Below are positions 36,910 to 46,710 of a stretch of DNA of 64,000 nucleotides, piece after piece. Position 1 is the stretch's first letter; each line of letters opens with the position of its first letter. Both the position numbers and the translations under genes were made by a program. Source of the stretch: Penelope pileata (taxonomy: Eukaryota > Chordata > Aves > Galliformes > Cracidae). Location of the stretch: the NCBI GenBank assembly GCA_013396635.1, contig WBMW01000466.1:447265-511264 (forward strand), written 5' to 3'. Under the pieces are notes generated by a model. The model did no database searches and had not been told where the DNA came from. It was given only the letters and a program-made list of their open reading frames with translations.

Positions 36910-37161
36910 ATGCCGTCCAGAGAGTCGTGGCCGGGGCACAGAGCGGGTAGATCTGCCGTGCACAACTCCAAGCGGGAGAGCCGCCGGCCCGATCTGCTGC
37001 TGGCGGCCCTGGGGATGAAGCTGGGCACGCAGAAGTCCGCGGTGACCATCTGGCAACCTCTGAAACTCTTTGCTTATTCGCAGCTGACATCGCTCGTCAG
37101 AAGAGCAACTCTGAAGGAAAACGAGCATGTTCCAAAATACGAAAAGATTCATAACTTCAAG
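36910..37161 (+). CDS. CHN1: Alpha1-chimaerin first coding exon
   Basis: The ATG at 36910 (A at -3, in-frame stop 51 bases upstream) opens a frame of 84 codons up to donor AAG|GTAAGA at 37162. The first 58 codons are the alpha1-specific N terminus: MPSRESWPGHRAGRS at the start, then LLLAALGMKLG, and VTIWQPLKLFAYSQ at the end. The matching human isoform, from memory, starts MPSKESW and also ends LKLFAYSQ. The remaining 26 codons (LTSLVRRATLKENE to KIHNFK) are shared with alpha2. Alpha1 has no SH2 domain and consists of this short helical N terminus, C1 and RacGAP. In mammals it is a neuronal isoform that prunes dendrites and spines (established knowledge). The last five alpha1-only codons, TTT GCT TAT TCG CAG, also form the pyrimidine tract and AG of the alpha2 acceptor. 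Confidence 0.95.
37084..37161 (+). CDS. CHN1: CHN1 shared exon as used by alpha2 (linker and start of C1)
   Basis: In alpha2 mRNA only the last 78 bases of the alpha1 exon are used, 26 codons starting LTSLVRRA and ending KIHNFK (human residues 184-209), with both boundaries in phase 0. The acceptor AG is 37082-37083, inside alpha1 coding sequence. The segment carries the basic SLVRRA stretch and the first zinc-ligand histidine of the C1 domain (His in KIHNF), so C1 begins here and continues in the next exon. The bird-lineage difference from human is EHVPKYEK in place of EQIPKYEK. Confidence 0.96.
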
Positions 37162-38105
37162 GTAAGAAATTTATGCTGCTTATTTGTTTTAAAGGTACCG
37201 AGGCTGTTGTATTTTATCTTAAATCGCTCCAGTGTTGCAATGAAATAGCACATGTGCAGGCTGTGGCTCTGGAAACTTAAACACTTGGATGCAATCTCAT
37301 TGCCCATTAAAGCATTGGGCACCTTCAGAGCACATCAGCTGCAGAACAAGGGTTCAGCTGCTGGCTGCCTGTGCGTGTGTTTGGGCACTGCTTGTCATAG
37401 CTGGGTTACCTGTTCCACTTAGGCTTGTTCTGCACCACGAGAGATGCCAACGGTGAGAAAAACCTGCCAACTTTTCTTTCCATTCAAGTGACTGTAGTTC
37501 AGGTTTACTTACGGTGATGTGATGCTGAAAAACCGTTTAGGTCTGATTAGAGGATTAAACAGATCTTATCTCAGTTTGTCGCTGGTAAATAGCTTTGGAG
37601 GTAAGAAGCATGTTCTGCTGCATCTGGATGGAGCAGATGGTCTGCGTTTCCCTTCCTTTCTGGCTTCTCTCCTGTGTTAATGGATCGAGTACGGCTTACC
37701 GTGGGGCTGTCGGAGCTGCTGACATGGGCAGCTACCTCGAGTTCTAATAGCATTTGCTTAGTCCTCTGTGTAGCTTCTAACTAGTGTGCTGGTTTTTCAA
37801 GAATCCCTTCTGCTCTTTATTAGGACATGTCAATACGTGCATGTTCTGTGTCTGTCTGCAGCAAGTGTCCGGCGAAGGTTCGGTGTTTCAGCCCTGGCAG
37901 CCACAGGCACGCATAATGCGCAGGCTTTATTTGCCAGACCCAGTGAGTTGATGTCATCCTCAGTTCCTGCAGATGACAGTACAAACTTCACAGACAGCTC
38001 CTGAAGCCCAGGTTTTCTTCTTAATGCCTTTTTACCCCCTATAACTTGTGCTTTTATTCACTTTAGGAGAAGGGGAAACCATTAATATCACATCGGTATC
38101 TGATG

Positions 38106-38196
38106 ATTCAATTAATTATTAATCTGTTAATAATCTCTGATTTTCAGTTTCCATTTCCATCACGTGCACGTGTGAATGTGCACATACATGCATGTA
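38106..38196. promoter_or_regulatory. Homeodomain-type sites next to tandem E-boxes
   Basis: About 1 kb downstream of the alpha1 exon, an AT-rich run of ATTA/TAAT cores (38109-38135) is followed within 30 bases by two abutting CACGTG E-boxes at 38161-38166 and 38167-38172, then a CACATACATGCATG stretch. The combination resembles an intronic enhancer for a neuronal gene, but motif matches of this length are common and function is inference only. Confidence 0.3.
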
Positions 38197-38677
38197 TGCC
38201 AATTTACTTGCAGGCCATTTGATTTTATTTAAACTGCCTTCTGCCTTTCCAGTTCAGATTATTACAAAAACTGGAAGCTTTGTGTGGTCAGGATGGTTTG
38301 TTGGACTTGAGTTCTTCAGTAACGCACAGATTTGAAAACAAAATGCTATACAAAAATAGCATTTAATATGAGCTCTTGGCATGAAGTAATCCTACTGCCA
38401 GTTAAGTGCAGAGCCTTTTTTTCCACAAGATCCTGAGTTGTCCTGCAGATCTGAAATGTCTTGCAGCTTCCACTTGTTCCTTAGAGTTTGAAGGTAATCC
38501 TCGCAGATGCCAGCAGACAGCGATTTTCCACGTAGTACAGCCCGTGTAGGATAATATGTATTTAATTCTGCATAAATCTGTATTCCTTAGTTGCTTTCCT
38601 TTTACACTCTGAAATGTATCTGTTTTGAAAATAATCGGGTAAGTTGATTTTCGTTCATTTGGATTGGTTTGTTGTGN

Positions 38678-39185
38678 TTGCTATGTTCCACATATCAGAA
38701 GGATGTGCAGAAAAATGTGAGAGAAGCACACTTAATCACCTGCAGCAGAAATGAGTGGTTAAAGGCAAGCCAGGCAGACTGAGGTAGCCTCTGGAAAATT
38801 GTTTCCCAGTAGGGTGGATCATGCAGCCTCCTGTGGGTGTGGGGCTGCAAAGTCAGTTGGGTACTCACTCCTACAGCCTGTGATGAGCAGTCTGGTCCTG
38901 TGTTTGGCCAAGGTCTGGCATCTTAGATGTTGGCTCGCAGTGCAGGTTAGTGGTTGGTGAAGCAGATACGTTGAACCTCAACATCTGCAATTTGCCTCTC
39001 TGCAGAAAGCCAGCAGATGATTAACACCCAGCGGGAGGGAGGGAGGGCTCGTGGCGAGCAGTTTGTGCAGGCTTGAGCTGCACGGTGACACCGTGATCCA
39101 GCTGCAAAACACACCAATTCCACCCAGAAGCCTGCGACAAACTGCACTCGTCTCTGGTTGTTACTGAGTCATGAGAGATAAAAAT
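38678..39185 (+). repeat. 508-bp segment, copy B (probable misassembly)
   Basis: Near-perfect second copy of 35854-36361, with one substitution at 39032. It begins directly after a single N at 38677 and reads on without a break into CpG-rich DNA. Identity of 507/508, with one end at an N and the other at the edge of a large gap, is typical of overlapping contigs that were not merged rather than of a biological duplication. Confidence 0.93.
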
Positions 39186-40047
39186 ACCTCTGCTGCAGGA
39201 GGGAGAGCGGCCGCGGTGCCGCAGCCCCTGCGGAGGTGGGGAGGGCTGTGCCCTTCCACAGGCAGGTTGTGCTGGGGAAGGGTCCCCGTGGTCCCGAAAC
39301 GTGTCTGGGCGGTGGTGGCCAGCCCCAGGGTGTGGGTCACTGCCCTAAGACTAGAAGTGTGGTTTTGCTCCCCCTGACGAGGTCTGTTCAGGACTGCGTG
39401 GGGAGCACTGGGAGAAGCGGGGTGGCCACGCCGGGGCTGTGCCACCCAGCCTGGCCCTGTGGTGCTGCTCGGTGAAGCGCTGCCCTGCAGCTGGTGGGAC
39501 AGCGGTGAGGAGCGGGCCCAGCCGCGGGTGCCAGCCTGCTGTGAGATTTGTGGCTGCTCGAGGTCTTGGAGCCCTGGCGGGAGCTGGGGTCCTGGGGGTG
39601 GAGGGATGCACTCCAGGTGGCAGCTGTGCTCACATCCCTGCTGGAAGCAGAGAGGCGGTCGCCTGACGGCAGTTTGACGAGCGTTCATGTACATGAGAAA
39701 CACCGGCAAATGTGACTTCGGAGGAGCAGGGCCGAGCACGAGCGGCCGGGCGGGGTGCGGGCAGCACCTCCCGACGCGCCCCAGGCCCGAGGCGCAGCTC
39801 TCCCTCTCCCCATCTCTCTCCCGCTCCCGCAGCGCCGCGGAGCCGCGCCCCNAGCGTTCATGTACATGAGAAACACCGGCAAATGTGACTTCGGAGGAGC
39901 AGGGCCGAGCACGAGCGGCCGGGCGGGGTGCGGGCAGCACCTCCCGACGCGCCCCAGGCCCGAGGCGCAGCTCTCCCTCTCCCCATCTCTCTCCCGCTCC
40001 CGCAGCGCCGCGGAGCCGCGCCCCGCCGGGCCCCATTGGCTGCGGGC
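39186..40047 (+). promoter_or_regulatory. CHN1: Displaced CpG-rich contig, probably the missing alpha1 promoter
   Basis: Sequence following copy B is strongly GC- and CpG-rich, most of all from about 39735 to 40047. It contains a GC box (GGGCGGGG, 39748-39755 and again at 39921-39928 in the overlap) and an inverted CCAAT box (ATTGG, 40035-40039), with no evident TATA box. Single N bases bound the contig on both sides (38677 and 40048). Because copy B should sit at 35854-36361, this sequence should follow it, inside the 396-N gap and upstream of the alpha1 exon. Removing the internal 172-base overlap leaves about 690 bases. The open frames crossing it are composition artefacts. Confidence 0.75.
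39680..40024 (+). repeat. 172-bp exact direct repeat around a single N (unmerged contig overlap)
   Basis: 39680-39851 and 39853-40024 are identical by eye over 172 bases, from AGCGTTCATG to CGCGCCCC, and only the N at 39852 separates them. Copy 1 stops at the N, while copy 2 continues into GCCGGGCCCCATTGGC. This is the signature of two contig ends that overlap but were laid side by side. Confidence 0.93.
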
Positions 40048-41451
40048 NAGTGGGTGAATAACAAATGAAAGCACAGTGGCATGTTGGGATTTCTCAAGGG
40101 CAGAAATGGGGCAGGAAGAAAAGGCATAGCTCCTAAAGTCTACAACAAAAGATACAGGAAAAGTGTACAAGCTATTTAAATCTAAAAGAATTGTTTCTGG
40201 GCAAAGCAAAGATCAGGCTTAAGATTAAGTGTTTGTGGGTACTTCAGAGGCAAATAGAGACTCCAAATCACGCCAGAAACACGGTACAAGAATTAATAAA
40301 TTTATGCACCAGAAAGGGGAAAAAAACGCTTTAGAATTCAGCGTATCAGGTTAAACCAAAGACTCCTTCAGCCTGATTCTTCCAAATCTTCTTGACAGGG
40401 AGCACTATCTAGAAGAACATAATAGAAAGAGAAGCATATAATGATTCCTCCGCAGAATGCTCTCCCCTCTCCTAATGAGCTATAGCTCTACTACTCTTCA
40501 AGCCTGAGAGATTCTTCTCTATTTCAAAACCCCTTAATGTATTTGTCTTCCACAAAGAAGTTGCTTTTTAACCCATATGTACTCTAAATGACCAGAACAA
40601 TCTGTGGAATATATATTCTGGCAAGAGTTAATCAAAGGCTTAATTACATGGTTTTGAAAGTTGTGGGCGTTTTTTTTTTTTTCAAATAAATAATTGCTTA
40701 CTTAATCCTTTGGTTAGGTTCTGTACTAGGAAAGACAAACATTTCCAACTCACTTTCTCTGGGCCACTCACAACTGAACAGATCTCTGCTATATTCCCAT
40801 ATAGGCATCTCTTTTCCAGTCTGTAAAGTCTTATTCGATTTCATGTTCCACATACAGAACCTCTCCATATTTGATTATCCCTGGTGTGCTTCTTGGGAAA
40901 ACTGAAATGCTTTTAACACAGAGACAAGTTACTGCATAAAATCTTTAAGATAGTACTGTATCTGTCAACTAAATATATCTTAAAACTAGACCTAAGCTAT
41001 TTTAAGCCAAATGAGTTGGACATGGATAGCTGTAGAGTCACAACAGCTTAGAAGGAACAAATGGAATTGTCATCAGAGTAGCCCAGACTAACTTCCTTGA
41101 AGTTTTTCAGAACACAGTACAGACTCTCTAGTCCATGCTGCATGCCAAGTTGTTGTTTTTACAAATTGTGTAGTAGATAATTCCTACAAGTTAAGCACAG
41201 AAAAGTCAATATATCGGAAGTGATAAGCTCCATGGCTGCATAAGTAATGTTTTAAAAACAAAGTGTGTAAACTATACTAGAGAGGTGCTTGCTAATCATG
41301 CCACAGATACACCTCAGAAGGCTGCCTGCCCAACACAACCCTTCAGCGACTTGTAGAACGATGCCTCTAGATTTAGGGGTCTAGCTCAGCACAGGCATAA
41401 AGCTGCCCAGGTCAAGACAGTTCTGGCTGTGTGAAGAAAGCAGAATGGCAA

Positions 41452-41503
41452 GTTTTTGTTTTTTTGGTTTTGTTTTTTTGTTTTTTTTTTTTTTTTTTTT
41501 TTT
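41452..41503. repeat. T-rich tract (about 50 bp)
   Basis: Runs of T with a few G residues, ending in an uninterrupted T run of more than 20 and then CCCC. It could be the reverse of a retroposed poly-A tail, but no element body was recognised beyond it. Confidence 0.85.
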
Positions 41504-44500
41504 CCCCTGAAACTGTTCCTGGGAAGTTTTGTAACTGGATTTTCCAGCCCTTTTTCAAAAACGAGCTGCCCGTCTGATCCAAGGTCACAGGCACACCACT
41601 AGCTTCCCATGCAGATTGTTCTCTTTGTAACGATTGTGCTGTTGTTCCTTTTTATGTACTACTGGTGGAGGAATTTACCTTTGAAGTAGCTGTTTTCTCA
41701 GGTCATGGGGAGCAGTCAGCTTGCGCAGGTGATTTTGCTCTGGAAGAGCAGAGCAGAACAAAACCCTTCACTGTAGGGGCTGTGCCGCAGCCCGCTCAAG
41801 GCATGCTGCTGTGTGAGCGAGCTCTAAAGATGGCCCCTGTCCCCTTTTTAAGAAAAGCCCTTCTGGATTGTTGCGTGATGGATCTGAAATGAGTGCCTCG
41901 TGTGATTCTCTGCGTTGTCATTCCTTGCATCTGCCAAAATTTCCTTCCCACGTGCATAGATGTCATCACTTAAAATGCCTCCATCAGTACCCCAGGTCAC
42001 CTGCCAAGCAGCAAACATGCTGCCCGTGTGGGAAGGAAGGAAATGTCAGCCCCCAAATCCTTCCCTGGCCTCTCCTTGGAGCTAGGCTTTTGAAACGGAG
42101 CAGAACAGAAGGCGTAGGGCTGGGCTGACCAGCAGTGACTGCTGTCCCCGGGGCTCTGCCAGCACGGGGAGCGCTGCGCTCTGCCCCTGCTGCTCCCCTA
42201 CCGTGGCTGTGCAGGCACGAGGCAGCGGGGGGACCCCGGCACCTCGCCCAGCTGCTGCTTTGGTCAGTCACCTTGCTAGTCAGAGAAGTGAAGGGCTCTT
42301 TGAAATCCTTTTATACTGGAAGTGCTGTGGCATCCTGGTGGAGGGAGGAGGAATGGAAAATGGCCAGCGCACAGCAGCTAGCGCTGGTGTCACAGAACGG
42401 GGGAGATGGCAGCAGGCACTCTGGAGCAGGTCTGGGGTTGGGGTGTGTCAGAGGGGCTGGAATGCAGGCAGGGAGCCCTAAATCCTTCCCCCTGTCCCCA
42501 TGGGCAGCAGCAGCCGGGAAGCAGCACTGCAGGGACGCAGCAGGACTTCAGCCCCCAGCCTGCTGCAACCAGCAAACCTGGAGCTGTGCAAGAAGCACCC
42601 AGGGGAGGGATGAGCACAAGAGCTGTTTTTAACTCTTCAGAGGCCTCCTGAATAAATCTGCTAATCTGCTCAGTGGGTGTTGGATTGAGGAATGTAAAGC
42701 CAGTCCTGGCACAGTGCTGGCCTGGCTGGCTTTAGAGGGGTTTAAAGCGGAGGTAAGCCTGCCGGCACGTGAGCTCCTGCACGGCCCTGGCCCAGCATCG
42801 TCCCCGTGAGCACATCCCACGTGCCTGTACGCAGGGGCTGAGCATCTGTAGTTAATCTCCGCGAGTGAGGAAAGGGATGGTGATAGATAAGTAGCAGTTT
42901 TGACCACATTTTAGTGCATATTCCTCAGCGCAAGAGCTAGATATTAAAAATGTTTGACTTTTTTTTTTTTTAAAGATGTATTTGGCTCCACTGAAGCCAG
43001 AAGGCATCTGCACCCATCAGAGCCGGGCTGGGCGCTGTGTTTCCATGCATCACATTCCCTAGGATGTTGTCCTAGTTCTCCTTTGCTCTTCACAAAACAC
43101 GTATGTCTCCAGAAGACTGTTTTTTGCTGTCTTTCCGCGCAGGGTTGGTACTGCCACACAGTTTCTTAGTCACTATCTCACTAATGCCTGAGGCAGCACA
43201 ACCAGTTAATTGCAATACATAACAAGTGTAAGGCTGCTTGGTAGATCGGTGAACGTTCAGAACGTAACTCCCTTTCAAACCAACACTTCTTCCAGAGAGC
43301 AGAGGGGTTTTTCCGCTGTTGCTTAAGCCAAGCCAGCAGCTTAGTCCTGCTGGGTGCGGTTCCTCATCCCTTGGGGCTGGAGCAGTCTCCTGAGGGTGAC
43401 CCCTTTGGCAGGGCAGGCAGACAGCCAGGGGCAGAGCAGCCCCCCGGGGCACGTGAGGAGCGGGCTCAGTGCGGAGCAGTGTCTGCTGGAGACCTTGCCG
43501 TGCGGGGAGACGCCAGCATCACTGCAGTGGAGGGACTGCTGGGACCAACAAGAGGCGTTTCTGTGAAACAAATAAGCTAACCTGTCCCCGGCCCAGATTT
43601 TACCAGTGTAATCGCATCTGTGCTAGGTGTTCTGCTAGTGTAAGAAGTCGTAACAAATCACTTCCACGCCAAACCATATTGTTCTAATGAGAGCCGCTCG
43701 TCACAGCTGTGCCTAAATGCTGGGAGCCTGCCGATGGAACGTGCAGGAGAAATGCTGCAAGAAGACCCAGAACTGTAACAAGCTCTTACTGCATTGAGCA
43801 GAGCCATTTTTCTGTGACTTCTGACATGAACTCATTTCTATTCCTGATCTTCCGAAAAGTGGGGCAGATGCCCATTTGGGGTAAATCGGTCTAGCACCAA
43901 AAAGAGCGTGCTGCTTTTGATTAAGTCCAGCCCTGGCAATGAGCAGATTTTCAAAACATCTTTAAATGCGTCACTGCACACGAATGAATATTCAGAAAGA
44001 GAACTGGGTGCCTCCAGCACAGTCCCCCGAGAGAGCCTCCGCGCGTTCTCAGAGATAAGAAAACCTCAGGAAATTTGAGGTTTCTTTTAGGCTCCTGGTA
44101 CTTGGGGAAAAAATGTTCAAAGGCAGCGAAAATATCTGGAGAACAAAACCTCTACAAAACTTCGGAGGGGATCTTGTCAGTTCTGTATAGCTGCTGCTGA
44201 ATCTCACAGAGTATTATAAGGCAGTTCAAGCCAGAAAAGCTTTTAGGCATTGATGGATTTATTTTTTTTCTTCCTATGGTATTTATTTAATGTTACTTTC
44301 TAACTTTTTTTTGGAAAAGTCTTGGCTTTTCCAAAGCAGATTCCAAATAGTGCATTATTATTTAACTCTCTCTGGCTTCTGAGTGCCAGTCCCCAGATTC
44401 AATTTTTTTTTTTAAAGACTTTTTTTCTAAATCTTATTTAAGCCGTAATTCCTCCCTACCTTACCAGTAGCTTCCTACATTCCTGGGTGTGGATCTCACC

Positions 44501-46685
44501 AGTCTCCCATCTGCACAAGAACGTTTAGGGTTTTGTATATATTCATGTCGTTACATGGAGTGTGTATGGCATGTATATATACTTATTATTTTATGTATAA
44601 AGATTTTATTTAATTTTCACCTGTGGATCCTGCGTTTTGTGCATAGGCAGAGGTGTTAAGTAACTTGGGCCTGGAATGAAATGAACAGTGTTCCAGTTTC
44701 TAGATATCAATGGAAAAAATCTGCTGTTCCATTCTGAAAGAGAGGCGATGACTTTCTTTGCATTTACAAGGAAAAAAACTGCACAACCTGCTACTCTCTC
44801 TGCTGTTTTTTGCCTTGGCTCTCTTAGAGCACAGCCTAACCCCAGTTTCCAGTTGTTCTCGTTTTGCTGACATGATCAGCACAAACCAGAAAGGCAACGC
44901 GACATGACAGCGCTTCGGGCTCCCAGCGAGCGCAGACCTGGAGGAGGGGCTGCCTGCTCGGCGTGGGTGCCTGTGCCCGCTGCCCATAGCGATGCTATTT
45001 ATACCTGATGCTCTGAACCAGAGCCCCTTTCTCGGGAGCTGCTGGACAAAGTCACTGGCACAAGCTGGCTCCTTGTGAGCACCACCACAGCCAGGTGAGG
45101 CAGCCAGCTCTGCCTTTGGAGGAGGTTCCTTCCAACACGCTCAGTTACGCTCCTTTCTGCTGTACCTTCCCATGAAAGCGAATTATCTTCCAGCTGCGGC
45201 TCTGCTCTGTGTGTCGTCATGGCAGTCTTCTCGCTTCTGAGATTACTCAGCAGCCGCAGGATTTGCCTTGCAGTAGGAAAGTCATGTTCTGTAATGTTTG
45301 GAGTGCTTGAGACCCTCATTTCAGAGGGTCTATCTAATGACAATATATGCAAAGATCAAGCTCAAGCATTGGCCAAACTGATAGTTGAGTCCATTTGTTT
45401 TCTTACTGATCTCTCTTCTACACCCTTCGCATCCAGGCAATCCCTGTCTGGACCAGGATAAAGAGGATAAAGAGGGGAACTGGGTGCCAGCATGGGTATG
45501 CCCTGTGCCTGATGAAATCAGCTGTGACAGAGGAGACAGACATTAATAATACAGGCTGAGTTATCGTTTTAATTGAGACTTGCAATGTCTCCCATATCCA
45601 ATTAAAAGCTTGGTAGAGCCCCAACAGGCAGAATTTAGTTGATGGAATTGCAAATGAGCAAGGACCACTGAGCTGACAGGCTTCATGAGCAGTGTCCCCT
45701 GCTCCTTAGGCATTTATCTGAGAGACACTACAGCCAGCAGAACCATACCTTTGGAGCACCACGCAGTGCCAGTGCCCCGTGCGTGCTGCTGTTCAGCCAC
45801 CAGCCAGCATGGTTTCCTCCTCAAGCACCAAGAGGGCTGCTGCCCAGAGCGCACGGCTCCCAAAGAAGGTCAAGCTGCAGCACTTTTTCCATCATTTCCC
45901 TAGTCAATACATTTCATCCCACCACAGACGGCAATGCCTGGGTTTTCCAAATCCCATTGTTCTTGCCAGCAGCTCAGCGTGGAGGGCTACGGAAGAGGCT
46001 GCACTGCTCTGTACGGAGCACGGGTCCTGACAGAGCTGCTGCTCAGGGAGACCATGGCAGCAGCCTGTGATTGGGAAGGCTTTGTTGTGTGCTGTCAGGC
46101 TGTTTTCCGAGTTCAATGTTTGTTCTGCATACACATTTTTCAGATCAAGCCTTGCTTTCTGCCCAGCAGTGGCTCTGCTGAAGCCATGCAGATCCCTCAC
46201 GTTCCTTCACGTCAGGTTTCCAAAGCACTTTGCTGACAGACCCTCGTTCTCCTCCCTGCCTTGACAAGTTATGTAACCTAAGTCCCCCAGCTTCAAATGC
46301 TAATTATCTGCTGGCTCATTCCATTTTCAGATAGCAGTCAAAGTAAGTAAGTACAAAAAGCATAAAATATAAGTGGATTTATGAGATACGTAGGTAACTT
46401 CAGCAGTGACCTTTATACAGAGCCTGAGAAATATCTGAGAGATCTGCTTGAGGAGTTCACAGCTTGTGGTATGATCTGTTGTCAGTCACCAAATCATCTT
46501 TTAATTTGCTTCTCTTAAAAATTTGTCTCTCTTTGTAAGCAGTATTTTAATGAAATGCAGAAAAACGAGCAATATTCTGTAACACATAACATAATCACAG
46601 GGAGGTGAGGTATTTTTCCTGGTGTGTAAGAAAATGTCTTTCAAACCTGAAAAAACACTGATCTCCTACATAAGATCACAGTCCT

Positions 46686-46710
46686 TTTTTTAATTATTAT
46701 TATTATTATA
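46686..46710. repeat. T-rich and (ATT)n microsatellite
   Basis: A short T run is followed by about five ATT repeats. Simple sequence, likely polymorphic in length. Confidence 0.85.

Larger units (their letters stand above)
17938..37083 (+). other. CHN1: CHN1 intron (19.1 kb) containing the internal alpha1 promoter
   Basis: In alpha2 transcripts this whole stretch is a phase 0 intron, from donor GTAAGC at 17938 to acceptor tgcttattcgcag at 37083. Its last 174 bases are alpha1 coding sequence. The first 17.9 kb hold no gene that I can recognise. Visible items are one member of a 76-bp dispersed repeat pair near 22.95 kb and the other near 32.59 kb, an inverted repeat around 29.13-29.32 kb, GC-richer patches near 30.4-31.5 and 34.2-34.6 kb, and a T/G-rich tract near 33.4 kb. 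The alpha1 promoter is largely missing in an N gap. Confidence 0.9.

Noticed and set aside
36345..37049. Open frames spanning the 396-N gap on both strands
   Set aside because: Most of their length is undetermined sequence, and the rest is alpha1 exon or CpG island read in wrong frames.
39161..40036. Long open frame of about 291 codons on the minus strand
   Set aside because: It runs through the CpG-rich misplaced contig, crosses an N, and repeats itself because of the 172-base overlap artefact. No domain; it is an artefact of GC-rich sequence.
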